Below, piece by piece: positions 20,640-31,329 of a stretch of DNA of 64,000 nucleotides. The DNA is from Acanthosepion pharaonis (taxonomy: Eukaryota; Mollusca; Cephalopoda; Sepiida; Sepiidae). The stretch covers positions 975,001 to 1,039,000 of the forward strand of contig CAHIKZ030004549.1 of the NCBI GenBank assembly GCA_903632075.3, written 5' to 3'. The translations under genes and the position numbers were made by a program. Position 1 is the first letter of the stretch; every line of letters begins with the position of its first letter. The notes beneath the pieces are model-generated. The model ran no database searches and was not told the origin of the DNA. It saw only the letters and a program-made list of their open reading frames with translations.

Positions 20640-21465
20640 TGAGGCAAAAGAGACGTTATTCTTCAGAAGAATGCTGAGAATACCATAGACTGAACATGTG
20701 AGTAGCGAGGAAGGTTTAAGAAAAACAGAAACAAAAAGAACAGTTTTACTTACATTATTTGCATTATTCAGACTGTTATTCTCATCTGCATTGCCATATT
20801 CACAACATTTCAGCCATTGTACACTCTGGCCTTCTTCAGGTGATTGGAATTTACTCAAGGACACATCGCCCAGTGGATAAAGACGTTGGTTAGATCCAGT
20901 GACTAGACCCAAAGAGTTGTGAGTTCAATACCAGGCCATAGCAGTGATGAACCATACTTGGAGAATTGAGTAAAAGGGAAATAACTGAGACATCCAGAAA
21001 AGGCATAGCACATGGAACTAGAACAATCTACCCCAGTGGATGAAATAAAGGGTTTTGTTTGAAATTCCAATCACTTGAAGAAAGCTAGAGCATAAAACGG
21101 CTGATATGTTGTGAATATGGCAATGAAGATGAGGATAACAGTCTGAATAATTAAATAATGTAAGTAATCATAATACCTCATCTCAGAGAAATAGACAGAT
21201 ATAGAACAGTTTTACTTAGAATCAGAACAAAATAGCTACAATTTCTAGGGCACGAGGAAAGAGGGCTTGGAGAATTTGACACTCACAGGACACATTGAAG
21301 GAAAGAGGAACAGAGAGAACAGTAAGTAACCTGAATAACATGCTTGTGTCATTGGTTGGCAGAACAGGGGGTGATGGAAAGATAAACCTTACTAAAAGCT
21401 ACCACAAATAGGAAGTTATGGAGAGCCATGATCAACCATATCCTCAAAGGACACAGCATATAGAA
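20640..21465 (+). pseudogene. CTD-family LINE relic split by a SINE dimer
   Basis: 20640-20752 encodes the region of MLRIP.TEHVSSEEGLRKTE, and 21203-21465 resumes with motifs equivalent to 'QNKIATISRARGKRGLENLT' and ends at ATGATCAACCATATCCTCAA. The break is the 450-bp SINE insertion. The 16 bp at the break are duplicated, so the relic is contiguous without it. Confidence 0.8.
20753..21202 (+). mobile_element. SINE-A inverted dimer, locus 2
   Basis: 20753-20850 is an inverted 3' half (CATTATTTGCATTATTCAGA to TTCAGGTGATTGGAATT). 20851-21202 is a full plus-strand copy with tRNA-like head (GCCCAGTGGATAAAGACG, B-box-like TGTGAGTTCAATACC), body and long tail (TAATACCTCATCTCAGAGAA). The whole is flanked by AGAACAGTTTTACTTA at 20737-20752 and 21203-21218. 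This 16-bp target duplication shows the inverted pair entered as one event, inside a LINE relic. Confidence 0.93.
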
Positions 21466-21514
21466 GAAGATGAATATCAGGCAGGGGATGTGTTCAGGAC
21501 CTAAACATTATCAA

Positions 21515-21690
21515 CATGAACAGATCAATCGGCAAACCAAGTTCAAATCCTATTTAGTCTATGGTATTCACTTTTTCACAAATACTTGTGAGGAAACGTA
21601 TAAATCTATCTCTTCTCACGCTATCTTTGAGTTAAATAACAGAGTAAATGGAACCCTCTAGTTTTGTGAAACATCCATTCTATGACAAGG
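21515..21690 (+). mobile_element. SINE-B (OK-like) copy
   Basis: AAGTTCAAATCCTATTTAGT, TTCACTTTTTCACAAATAC, CTATCTCTTCTCACGCTATC, AAATAACAGAGTAAATGG. A further 3' fragment lies at 21830-21935 (CTATGGGTTAAATAGCCTGG). Confidence 0.6.
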
Positions 21691-21939
21691 ACAATTCTGA
21701 ATAGTAAGTCTCTGTAGAAACCATTCCACCATCTTTCTCTGGAACACATGGCAATTGACAGTTAATATAGTAAAGGAAGCTATGAAGAGCCATGATCCCC
21801 TATGTTCTGAAGAGGCATGGTATTTCAAAGATGATGTGGATCCCTCCTATGGGTTAAATAGCCTGGTAAACTTCACTTTCTAGCCTTAAATGAACCGGGA
21901 AAAATCTTAATTTGAAACCATAACGAGATGTACAAGGAA

Positions 21940-22040
21940 TCCATTCTACTATCTTTCCCAAAAAGTCATAGTTATTCACAGCTAATATAGAAAAGGAGGC
22001 TAAGGAGAGCCATGATCATCTATATCCTGATGGAATAGAG
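21940..22040 (+). pseudogene. CTD-family LINE end fragment
   Basis: AGGAGAGCCATGATCATCTA, TATCCTGATGGAATAGAG is the family's 3' end. A similar fragment sits at 21775-21825. The hAT element's left terminus begins at 22041 inside this motif. Confidence 0.55.
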
Positions 22041-22059
22041 CAGGGGTTCTCAACCATTT

Positions 22060-22910
22060 TCATTCTATTGCCCCTTTTTCACTATTTTTCGATGTAACCA
22101 CCTATGCCCATTTGTAAAAATATAAATTAAAATATTTTACTTGTGGTTGATGTTTTGCTGCTAGAAATTTAATATTTGGTTTAAAATTTGTAAGTTTCAA
22201 TCTTATGTCTCCTCAAGTACATATATCAATTATATTTCTTTCTTGGGTCAAGATTTTATTGATTGCACTTAATCTACGTTCAGCCAAACAAGAGGTTGGA
22301 AAGCATATCAGTATTTCAGTCATTTCAGACCACATGTTCGGATGCAGCTGTTTTGCTGTATTTGACAGCCATAATTCTGTTATTCTGCTGCTTTTAAATT
22401 TGTACTTGAATTCATCATTGTGTTTCAATTCAATAAGTTATTCCTGCAAATTTTCACTAACAGCTTCTATATTATAACCAAAAGGATCCATCATCCATGG
22501 ATGGATCTCTAACTAAAATAAATCCGAAAATCAGCTTCTTTCAAATTCACTAAATATTCTGCGTACTTTTTACTTTGTTCTAAGAGGTGTTCACTTACTT
22601 CTGTTAACTTGGATATGTTATTGAAATTCTTCTTCTGTATATTAACTCAAAATAAGTCTAATTTTTCAGAAAAGGCTTTCAGAACACATTTGCAATCTAG
22701 CAATGTGCATAATTTACCTTGAATCTGGAGTGAAACTTCATTGAACTTTCAAAAAATCCATGCTAAAACCTAAATGTCACATATGTGATACCTGATTTCC
22801 TCTATCAAAATTTTTTTCACATACATTTTCGAAGAAATTAACTATTGTACCAAATAGGTTTATAAATCTGGCCAAACAGTTTCCTTTTGAAAGCCAATAG
22901 ACTTTCATAT
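22060..22910 (-). pseudogene. hAT transposase, C-terminal part
   Basis: The minus strand reads LWLSNTAKQLHPNMWSEMTE, ILICFPTSCLAERRLSAINK, ILTQERN. This matches the hAT dimerisation block, usually '..LPFPTSYLCEAGFSAL...KTKYRNRL'. The C of the usual LCE is replaced by a LAE-like run. Frames are interrupted further upstream (22480-22910), where only short pieces can be followed. ZBED5/SCAND3-type host proteins share this block, but the TIRs and decay argue for a transposon copy. Confidence 0.7.
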
Positions 22911-22914
22911 TCAT

Positions 22915-23130
22915 CCAACAGCAAGGCCTCTGATCGGGAAGTTTTGAGGAGTGTGGAACCAACTTTTAATTGCTGTTCTTCCCAGGTCCACTCTGACCCA
23001 GGGTGGTAGCACCTGTTAGAGTCTTAGATATGGGTAAATAGTTTCCCCCTCCTTCAAACTGGTGTCTGAATACTTAAAAAGTGTAAAGGTGGGTTTTTAT
23101 AATAAAAATACCAGCAATACAAATTGCAAT
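22915..23130 (+). mobile_element. VN element, head only
   Basis: CAACAGCAAGGCCTCTGATC, CCACTCTGACCCAGGGTGGT, then AATACCAGCAATAC at 23107. Only the beginning of the internal array is present. A LINE relic follows. Confidence 0.7.
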
Positions 23131-23289
23131 ATAAAATGCACATTCACAAAAATCAATTCCCAAAAACTACAAATTCCTCTCAATTGGGCCACCTGTTTGC
23201 CATAGGTGGTGACCTGTGATGCCTGGGAACAAAGTTCTGGTGACTGAGTGACTCCTGATCCAGTATAAAATGACCAAAACTGTCTACAA

Positions 23290-24500
23290 TATGTCACTTC
23301 AGTCCCTACCTGGGATAGACAGGCAGTATGGAATAGCCCAATCTATTCCAGTCAGCTAGTCACATAGTGGCAGGGACTAGTTGGGATAATAGATAATGGC
23401 TCTGACATGGCTGCAAATCCTTACACCCTACTATACTTAGGTAGATATGGTGGGGGAATGCAGCTGCTCGTATCCACTTTCATCACAACTATACCATCTG
23501 TGTAGCCCTCATGGATGAGGGTGAATGGGATTAGTCTCCCTGATAGTGTCCCTTAAGAAGGAAGTCTGAGGTGGGTGGGGAACAACGGATGATAAATACC
23601 AAAATGAAAATTATATGGCTATCTCTTATAAAGGAACCAAGAGACAATATGAGACTAATTTCCAACTTTCATAGTTACAGAATCACTAGATGGCGATATA
23701 TCAAAAGTGTCTCCTTTTGTGTTGCAAAGGGTTATATCGGCCATGATTGAACCAAAATCTGTAAAAAAAAAAAAAAGAAAGAAAAATAATACGCTTTTAA
23801 TTCAAGTAAAAACCAAAAAAGACGCAGAAAAATTACTAAAAATCAAGCAAATAGGCAACAATAAAATAAAGGCTACCCCCCCCCCACCAATTTCTTAATT
23901 CATCTAAAAGAGTAATAAAATGCCCAGAGTTGTCACTCTGCTCACCTAAGAAATTAAAAATGATGACACCCTAAAAAAGCAAGGAGTAACAGATGTCAAA
24001 AGAATTCAAATAAAAAGAAATGACACATCAATAAACATAAACACATTTTGACATTCAACAAAACTACTCTACCTAATGATAGGACACACAATAGTCAAGG
24101 TGGAGCCATACATTCCTAATCCCCATAGATGTCACAGATGTCAGAAATTTGGTCATCTACAAAATCTAAAAAAAATCTAAAAGTATAAAGATCCTTCAAG
24201 AAATAGAACTCTCTAAACATTCTCAAGAGAATCAAAAGGTTATATAAAAAAAATAACACATCATTGAAGAACCAAGTGAAATGGATGCAAATGAATAAAA
24301 CTCTATCCCATCTCAAACAAGGGAACGGTCATCATCCAAACAAAGATTGTCAAAAGAACCTAATGGAAAATCTAAGGAAACAAGATCAAAGAAGCTGAAA
24401 CAAAAGACCTTCAAAGAACAAAACATGACAAGAAACAAAACGTTAATAGATGGCAGAGCATAGAAATTATGGACACTTCACCCACTAAGCATAAATTGGA
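23290..24500 (+). pseudogene. LINE ORF1 (gag-like) relic
   Basis: The frame from about 23700 reads VLQRVISAMIEPKSVKKKK, NTLLIQVKTKKDAEKLLKIK, QIGNNKIKATPPPPIS, then a stop. After frame changes come QGVTDVKRI.IKRND and VKVEPYIPNPHRCHRCQKFG (24100-24150), the first half of a CCHC zinc knuckle. This is the nucleic-acid-binding ORF1 of a Jockey/I-type LINE. 23290-23640 looks like its leader (GACTAGTTGGGATAATAGAT). The lysine-rich remainder (24330-24500) is scrambled, and no RT follows. Its orientation is opposite to that of the hAT host. Confidence 0.75.
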
Positions 24501-24504
24501 CAGG

Positions 24505-24895
24505 CAAAAACCTCTTAACACCTGGGCAAAACACTATGAAGGTGTAAAAGTGGGTTTTAATACCAGAAATACTTGGTAAAAAAATTATTGCCAGCAATAA
24601 ATTTTTGAGGAAAAATTACCAGCAATACATTAAAAAAATATCTCCAGCAATACATTTTTGTAAAAGTATTACCAGCAATACATTTTTGAAAAAAAAATAT
24701 TATCAGCAATAAGTTTTTGTAAAAAACAAATATTACCAGCAATATATTTCTGGGGAAAATATTACCAGCTATACTTTTTGAAAAATATTACCTGCAATAG
24801 ATTTTTGAAGGAAAAATATTTCCAGCAATTAAATTTTGTCGGCATTAAATAACCCATTGAGGTGTTGATATGCAGTAAAATCAAACCAAACCAAA
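24505..24895 (+). mobile_element. VN element, array and 3' end
   Basis: Begins AACACTATGAAGGTGTAAAA and holds about ten degenerate units with CCAGCAATA (24560-24830). It ends GGCATTAAATAACCCATTGA, GGTGTTGATATGCAGTAAAA and an AACCAAACC tail. Confidence 0.8.
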
Positions 24896-24999
24896 TAGAT
24901 TTCTATGTGGATAACAAGTCTTATATTCTGTTCTTTGGTATCAATACAAAACTTTCAAAAAAGTCTGTCATATTTGCTGTGAGATTTTATTTTATTGAC

Positions 25000-25640
25000 T
25001 GTTTTAATAACTACTGTCAATGACTCATAAAAATCAGGGATAATATTTTTAGCAAGTAAATGATGACAATGTGCCATGCAATGCACTGCAAGAATAGGAC
25101 ATATTCTTTAAATGTGTAATAAATCCCTTATGCTTACCAAACATGGATGGAGCACCATCCATTGTGCAGGATACCAATTTTTCAAATGTATTTCATCAAA
25201 GATTTTGCAGTTTCAAAAATGGATAATGCAATGGTATCAGTTTCTGAGAGTTTCACAAACACAGTTTTGCAGTAATCATCTACATAATGAATATATGCCA
25301 TAAGAATAGATCTATTATTGCTTACTATAGATTCATCAATCTGAATTGAGAATTTAGTGCTTTTTAATTTTTCAACTAAGCTGTCTTTACACATCTACTG
25401 ACATCTCAAATCTTAGGATTGAATCGTTGCTCAGTGGCAATGCTTTTAAACACATTTGCCAAATCTTGCTGCAATACAGTTTTTATGAGAATTTCAAAGG
25501 GAAGCTTAATAACATTTTCAGTAACTGTATGTGCACTTCCAATTTTTGCAATTATTTGCATTATCTGATAATTATCTGGTGAATCTTATATGTTGCTCTT
25601 GTCCTAAGTATTATCATTTATTTCCGACCCTTGTTTGATT
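25000..25640 (-). pseudogene. hAT transposase, central part
   Basis: The minus strand reads IAKIGSAHTVTENVIKLP, VLQQDLANVFKSIATEQRFN then a stop, and MCKDSLVEKLKSTKFSIQID, ESIVSNNRSILMAYIHYVDD. The 'FSIQ.DES' motif holds the first catalytic aspartate of ZBED5-like hAT proteins. At least two stops break the frame. Confidence 0.8.
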
Positions 25641-25907
25641 ATTCTATTCAATGACCTTCCCTAGGTTACAACAATAATTCATTTCCAAAAATAAATTTCT
25701 GATGAAGCTTCAATAAAAGTGAAACATGTTAAATTTATAGATGTTTCCCAGTTTTAGTTTAATTTTTAGAGGGATTGAACAATTGAGGTTATTGTGCAGG
25801 TAGATATCTGGCTATTTTTTTTGATTTTTCAGGTTTTCTCTTTTGTCAGCCTTCGTATTGGTAGGGTTGTTCTTTGATGCTTTACCAATAGCTTGGTTTA
25901 TTTTGTT

Positions 25908-25926
25908 TTATATATATATATATATG
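25908..25926. repeat. (TA)n microsatellite
   Basis: Short TA array upstream of SINE-B. Confidence 0.9.
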
Positions 25927-25934
25927 TTACACTA

Positions 25935-26110
25935 CTATAAATATAAGGTTGGAGGATATTGGCTCGATTGAGAAATTGAAGAGCTGAGTTCAAATTCCAG
26001 TCAGGTTCGTTACATTCACTTATGCACAAATACCCTTGGGAATGTTATGAATGCATCTCTTCTCCTCCCAGCTATGGATTGAATAGTAGGAAGTTGATCA
26101 TTAGTTTCTG
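25935..26110 (+). mobile_element. SINE-B (OK-like) copy
   Basis: AGGTTGGAGGATATTGGCTC (A-box region), TGAGTTCAAATTCCAGTC (B box), TTACATTCACTTATGCACAA, CTCCTCCCAGCTATGGATTG. Inserted in the hAT element between its BED and catalytic parts. Confidence 0.75.
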
Positions 26111-26149
26111 TAGATTTTTTTTTTTTTCAAATGAGATGAAAGAATATTT

Positions 26150-26390
26150 CATTGGTTAAAGTTTTTCTTGAAATTTTCAAAATAAACAATGGGTTTGTTT
26201 CCTTTGTCAAGTTGTTCTTTTTTTAAAAGAGCATATTTTTTTCTAAAAACCTTGATGTTTTCTTCATTAGAAAATGAGTTGTTGGCAATAAGGCGTATGG
26301 GTTGCTTTTGATCAAACGGGCTTTCTACAAAGCCATAATCCAAATACTCCTCTATATACTGCCTACATTTCTTTTTGGTACTCATGATTA
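26150..26390 (-). pseudogene. hAT transposase N-terminus, BED-finger region
   Basis: The complement of the CAT near 26385 starts MSTKKKCRQYIEEYLDYGFV, ESPFDQKQPIRLIANNSFSN, then NKPIVYFENFKKNFNQ. In ZBED5-like proteins this is where 'CLIC...' begins the BED zinc finger. Both cysteines are lost here (RLIA), and the histidine part is deleted or altered. Length and order fit the family's N-terminus. Confidence 0.75.
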
Positions 26391-26455
26391 ATGAAAAAAG
26401 GGCTAAGAATATATGCAACAGGTCAACTCGTCATCAGGAAAACTCTTAAAATAAA

Positions 26456-26645
26456 TATAAATAAAATGATTATAATTATTTTTTAATTTTTAAAATTAGT
26501 ATAAATAAAATGATTATAATTATTTTTTAATTTTAAAATTAATATAAATAAAATGATTAAATTTAATTTTTTTTAAATTTTTAATATTAATATAAATAAA
26601 ATGATTATAAATACTTTTTTTTTAATTTATAAATTTTATATAAAT
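26456..26645. repeat. A+T tandem repeat, about 45-bp unit
   Basis: Four to five degenerate units each start TATAAATAAAATGATTA followed by an A/T-rich spacer ending TTTTAA. Just right of the BED-finger relic. Confidence 0.8.
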
Positions 26646-26989
26646 AAAAAGAGTAAAAAATTACTTTCATAATTTTTCTTGATTTTTTTTTTTTTGTTTT
26701 ATAAGAATTAAAATAATTTATTTAATCATGTTAAAACCCCAAAAATACAAATTTCAAAATTCAAAAAAGTAAAGATGTCCTGGTGGTGAGTTGTCCCGGT
26801 GCTAAAATTGGCAATGCCAAATTGTACCTTCTTGAAAAATATAACCCAGAAACAATATTTTCAACTCAAAGTTATTGTCACTAACACATGATCTAATTGT
26901 TAATATTATCATTGTGACTATACAAACATAAAAATTGACAATCATCCACTTCTAACAATTACTATTCAAATACTGCAATGCAATGTGCA

Positions 26990-27420
26990 AGTCGGTAAGT
27001 GATAGCAGATAACACTTGCTACCAGATTTTTTTTCTTTTATGTGTTGTGTCCCTTCAGGACATAGGTGATCATGGCCCTCCACCTCTTCCTGCCCCTTGT
27101 AGCTCTTAATAAGGCTTGTCTCTTTGTTATTTTTCCCAGGCCCTGTTCTGTCATCAACTTGCTTAAGCCCATTTAGAATGTCACTTGTTGCTTTCCCCTG
27201 TCCCACTTTCCCTCTATCCAACCATGTGAGTATCAGATTTTCCAAGCCTTCCTTCCTCATTACATGTCCCAGAAATTTTAGTTGTTTCTTCCTGATGTTA
27301 AGTATAAGTTTTGTCTTTGTTTCCATTCTCTCCAAAACTTTGTCTTTTAGACCATGGTAACCATAGCATCCTTCTGTAGAACCACACTTCTGTTGCTTCG
27401 AGTCTCTTATTTGAAACATT
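26990..27420 (-). pseudogene. LINE C-terminal domain relic (CTD family)
   Basis: The longest open copy. The minus strand reads VLERMETKTKLILNIRKKQL, KFLGHVMRKEGLENLILTWL, then SLIKSYKGQEEVEGHDHL and PEGTQHIKEKK. It is open for about 155 codons because the fragment is small, not because it is functional: the RT core is absent. Inserted between the hAT terminus and the BED relic. Confidence 0.8.
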
Positions 27421-27679
27421 TAGAGATGTGTAACTGTTTTACAAAAAAATTATTAAAGATAATTTATTTTCATCCTTAAAGAGTTAAAGACTTAATTTCA
27501 TAAACTGATGAGGAATCAAAAATTTAGAAACGTTTATTAAAACATAAACTTGTAATTCTTATTTAAGGATGTTTCCACTTAATATGAAAGAAAAGAACTT
27601 GTTTATGAAAACTTACCACCCCCTGATGGGTGCGATATCGCCCCCATTGAGAATGCCTCGTATAGAGTATTAAAAAGTA

Positions 27680-28000
27680 TTTGGTGGTTTTTAATGTATA
27701 TCAAGTTACAGCTCGTCTTTCAGTATTTTAACTTTCTCTTCTATATTCTTATTGATTTTCCTAACATATTGTCTGGGCGATTTCCTGTTTCCCCTTCTTT
27801 CAACTTTTTTACAAGTCTTTTTGTTCTGGTTCTGTGTGCTGTGGTAATAATGGCTACAACTGTTATCTTCATAGTCAATGATTTGTTCTGTTCTCTTACA
27901 AGATTCAGATATTCTTCCCCCCACTTTTTTTCCACTTTTATTTTGCAGTCTACTGGAACAGCAACATCCATTATTTAACGTTTTTTCTTCTTTACAATGA
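27680..28000 (-). pseudogene. Non-LTR element C-terminal relic, second type
   Basis: The minus strand reads MDVAVPVDCKIKVEKKWGEE, YLNLVREQNKSL then KITVVAIITT. This resembles the C-terminal segment of some animal retroelement polymerases ('D.AvP.D..i..KE.EK..kY..L..E'). Both flanking frames stop quickly. Identification is by motif memory only. Confidence 0.45.
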
Positions 28001-28129
28001 CTTCATCTTCTTTTAGAAAAAGTGCCAAACATGCAAATAATTAGCATCTTGAGTTTCATTGGTTGCTGGTACTTATTACTCATTGGCTGAAGTGTGAAAT
28101 ACTTAATAAACCATAAAAAATCCTTTTTC

Positions 28130-29053
28130 TGTCTTTTTTTTCTTTTCTTTTCTTTCCTTCATTGTTTCTTTTCTTTCTTCCCTTTCTTTTATATTTTGTT
28201 TTCATTTCTTTTCTTTCTTTCTTGCTTCTTTTTCCGTTTTTTCCTTTTTCTTTCCTTTTCTTTGTTTCTATTTCTTTTCTTTTTTCCTTTCTTTCTTTTC
28301 TTTTTCTCTCATTCTTTCTTCCTTTTCTTTTATATTTTGTTTTCCTTTCTTTTCTTTCTTTCTTGATTCTTTTTCGTTTTTTGTTTCTTTTCTTTCTTTC
28401 TTTCTTTCTATTTCTTTTCTTTTTCCTTTCTTTTCACTTTTTCTTTCTTTTTTCTTTCTCTCTCTCATTCTTTCTTCCCTTGCCTTTATATTTTTCTTTT
28501 CTTTTCTCCCTTCTTTTTCTTTTTTCTAATTCTTTTTCTTTCTTTCTATTTCTTTTCTTTTCCTTTCTTTTTTCTCTTTTTCTTTCTTTTTTTCTTTCTC
28601 TCTCATTCTTTCTTCCCTTGCCTTTATATTTTTCTTTTCTTTTCTCCCTTCTTTTTCTTTTTTCTAATTCTTTTTCTTTCTTTCTATTTCTTTTCTTTTT
28701 CCTTTCTTTTCACTTTTTCTTTCTTTTTTCTTTCTCTCTCTCATTCTTTCTTCCCTTGCCTTTATATTTTTCTTTTCTTTTCTCCCTTCTTTTTCTTTTT
28801 TCTAATTCTTTTTCTTTCTTTCTATTTCTTTTCTTTTTTCTTTCTTTCTCTTTTTCTTTCTTTTTCTTTCGTTTCTCTCGCTCATTCTTTCTTTTCTTTC
28901 GCTCATTCTTTCCTTTCTCTTCTTTTTTTGCTTTCCTTTCTTTTCTTTCTTTTTTTCATTATTTATTTGCTGTCTTTTTTCTTTCTTTGTTTCTTTCCTC
29001 TTTTTCTTTCTTTCTATTTCTTTTTTCTCTTCCTTTCCTTTCTTTCTTATTCA
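28130..29053 (+). repeat. Polypyrimidine tract with nested higher-order repeat
   Basis: More than 900 bp of almost pure T/C built from TTTCT-type units. A longer unit recurs: the CATTCTTTCTTCCCTTGCC landmark lies near 28466, 28603 and 28742 (period about 138), with older versions near 28160 and 28311 (about 153). The long Phe/Ser/Leu open frame it creates is a composition artefact. Such tracts can form triplex (H-DNA) structures. Confidence 0.95.
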
Positions 29054-30935
29054 GGTTTCATTTTTGCACATCTATTTTGAAGAACTGTAATAGATGCCAA
29101 AAACCAGACTTTTATTTATTTTTTTCTTTACCCATGATTCACTTGAAAAATGTCCACTTCCTGAAATGAGATAGAATACAAAGAGTGTATTATTTCTCAG
29201 AACTGTTAAACTCTTTCTTTCAATTTTTGCCAGACAGCAATAAGACCTCCTTTGTCAAAATGATGATCCTGAATGATTCTAAATCTTCTATTTGACTTTT
29301 TAAATCTTCAAAAAGTGACAATGCAGTTTTTGTTTACAGATTTTCATAAAGAGCTGATGCAAATATTCTTTTTTTTTTAATTGCTTTCATCCTCAGATTT
29401 TTCTAGAAATATTATTGATTAGCTGAAATTTAGAGATAAGTTGTTGCAAATATTCAAGAAATTATCTTAAACATTTATAAAACAAACACCAACAAAAAAA
29501 TCTTTGTCAAAACTTTCAAGATTACCATTATTAAATATTAATTTTGCTTCTTATATTCACCATATTTCAACTGTTGTCCTCACTGGTCTTCTTCAGGTGT
29601 CTGTTTTCATACACAAACTCTGTGAGTTCAATACCTGCATCTGGTAATTTTGAAAAATCACATAATCTGAAATGTTATTATAGCATTTTTCTTAAATATA
29701 TTGATGAATATTTATTTATAGTTTTATTTCTTTAAGGTTGTGGAAGGTTGAGGGGTGAAGATTTTTCAAAATATTCAGTCCATGCACAAAGAAAAAGGAA
29801 ATTAAAGAAAAAAACAAAAAAAAAACACTAAATCCAAAATGTTTATATTCCAGACATTGTTGAAGTGTTTTACAAAATTGTTTTTCTTTTTACTTTTATA
29901 GTCTAAATTTTTTACATGCAAACAGTTTCTGTATGACAAAGAACAGACTAGACACAGAAGACTTCTTCTTGACTTCAACTTGGATGGTTACATCCATCTA
30001 CTACACAGACTCTCACTTGGACTGACTGACTACTTCATGTGTGAACATCATAGTGTTGTATAAGAGTAAGTGTCATTGCCCACACAGTGGTTTGAAATTA
30101 GATCACCAGTGAGTAACACGGGCGATCCCATTATTAAGTAGATCATGTGATCATAAAGGAAGTGAATAAATAGGAAGTAGCATATGACTAAATGATCACT
30201 ATTTCTCCTCTATCACTATACGGATCACTGTTCAATCTTCTTGTCTATCCACTATTGCTATACATTCACTCTCTCTACTGCTATATGGATTACGATTCTC
30301 TTCTGATCATTATACTATTTGGCAATTACTACTTGAACAAGTATTACTAGTGTGGATATTATTGGAAGGCATTACAACTAGCACAGGCACCTATGAAGTC
30401 TTGAATATAATAAGCATTTTTGAAAATGATAACAAGCTTACGCTTGACATAGCAAAAGTGACAAGTGAAACCATCCAATATCATAGTAAACACAAAACAT
30501 GTGTCAAAAATTTAACATAAAAATTCTTCACTCATTCGTAAAGTGTATTACTTGAAGAGTATAAAATTTCTAATAACTTAAGACATCAGGATTTCCAAGC
30601 CTGAGTGATATCTCCCATTGTGGGTGGTAAGCAAATGAAGCAAAAATGGTGTGTGATTGGATATTGAGCATTAAAAAGGTATTTTAACCTATGCTATGTA
30701 AAAAAAAATATTCAAAGGAGATCTGAAAAGAACCTGTATAAAAAAAAAACAGGAGGCTAAATGATAATAACTGTGTGACATTCCTACATAAGATATCCCT
30801 GCAAACAAGGAATATTTTAGTATTTTCTATATAATTTTCAATGGTCAAGTTTTCTTTCATTTGTTCTTTAATATGATAGAAGCAGCAGCAGCCTTTGCCA
30901 CATAAGCTAGTGTTATTTGTTACCTCCCTTTCGTA
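29054..30935. other. No gene recognised; one possible SINE-A piece
   Basis: 29550-29660 joins a minus SINE-A fragment (CTGTTGTCCTCACTGG.., TTCTTCAGGTG) to a plus head-like piece (TGTGAGTTCAATACC). It may be a decayed inverted dimer. The remainder, including 29920-30420, shows nothing I can identify. Confidence 0.45.
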
Positions 30936-31089
30936 TTGTTTACATGTCATAAAGTCAGTTTACAAGCCAGTAGCAAACTTTACCAAACAACTTTGTTATG
31001 CTTTCAAATATTTCCTAAGTGGGCAATGGAAAATTTTGCAAAGTGGATGATAATGCAAAAAAAGGTTTTGAACCCCTACTATACATGCT

Positions 31090-31323
31090 TAAATGCTGCA
31101 ATGTTTTCCCTAGGGGTGGCAGTAGCAGGACGTTCAGACATTGGATCATCTTCAAGACTCTCTCTTTTCCTCCTGAATTTAGCTGCCACTTTTGTACTAT
31201 TGATAAAGCTGGTGTGTCATCCCCTAATGTCGCAACCATATCAGCATGAATGTCCTTGGAGGGTAAACTCCTTTTCTGCAGATAGCTGATAACAACACAA
31301 TGCCAAATTTTGTCCATTTTCAA
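31090..31323 (-). pseudogene. Mariner transposase, N-terminal HTH relic
   Basis: The minus strand from 31317 reads MDKIWHCVVISYLQKRSLPS, KDIHADMVATLGDDTPALSI, VQK. After a frame change it continues AAKFRRKRESLEDDPMSERP, ATATPRENIAAF. This is the HTH_48 region and linker of SETMAR-like mariner transposases ('KWAAEFKRGRESLEDDPRSGRP'). The catalytic DDD domain is missing, so it is a 3'-truncated relic. Confidence 0.8.
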
Positions 31324-31329
31324 GAGAAG

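Larger units (their letters stand above)
22041..27660 (-). mobile_element. hAT element, ZBED5-like, with nested insertions
   Basis: The left terminus CAGGGGTTCTCAACC (22041) is a classic hAT end. The right terminus, read on the complement from 27660, is CGAGGCATTCTCAATGGGGG. The flanks ATAGAG (before 22041) and TATAGAG (after 27660) are a possible degraded 8-bp duplication. The transposase runs right to left: BED finger at 26150-26390, catalytic N-part at 25000-25640, C-terminus at 22060-22910. Insertions account for the extra length: VN pieces, a LINE ORF1 relic, SINE-B and a CTD-family LINE end. Confidence 0.75.

Noticed and set aside
26952..27419. Intact 155-codon protein
   Set aside because: It is the C-terminal end of a LINE with the RT missing. 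Homologous relics throughout the window are broken.
28162..29169. 335-codon open frame rich in Phe, Ser and Leu
   Set aside because: It is produced by the polypyrimidine tract. Composition alone gives a stop-free frame, and there are no domains.
31019..31249. Plus-strand 76-codon open frame
   Set aside because: Shadow of the mariner transposase relic on the opposite strand.
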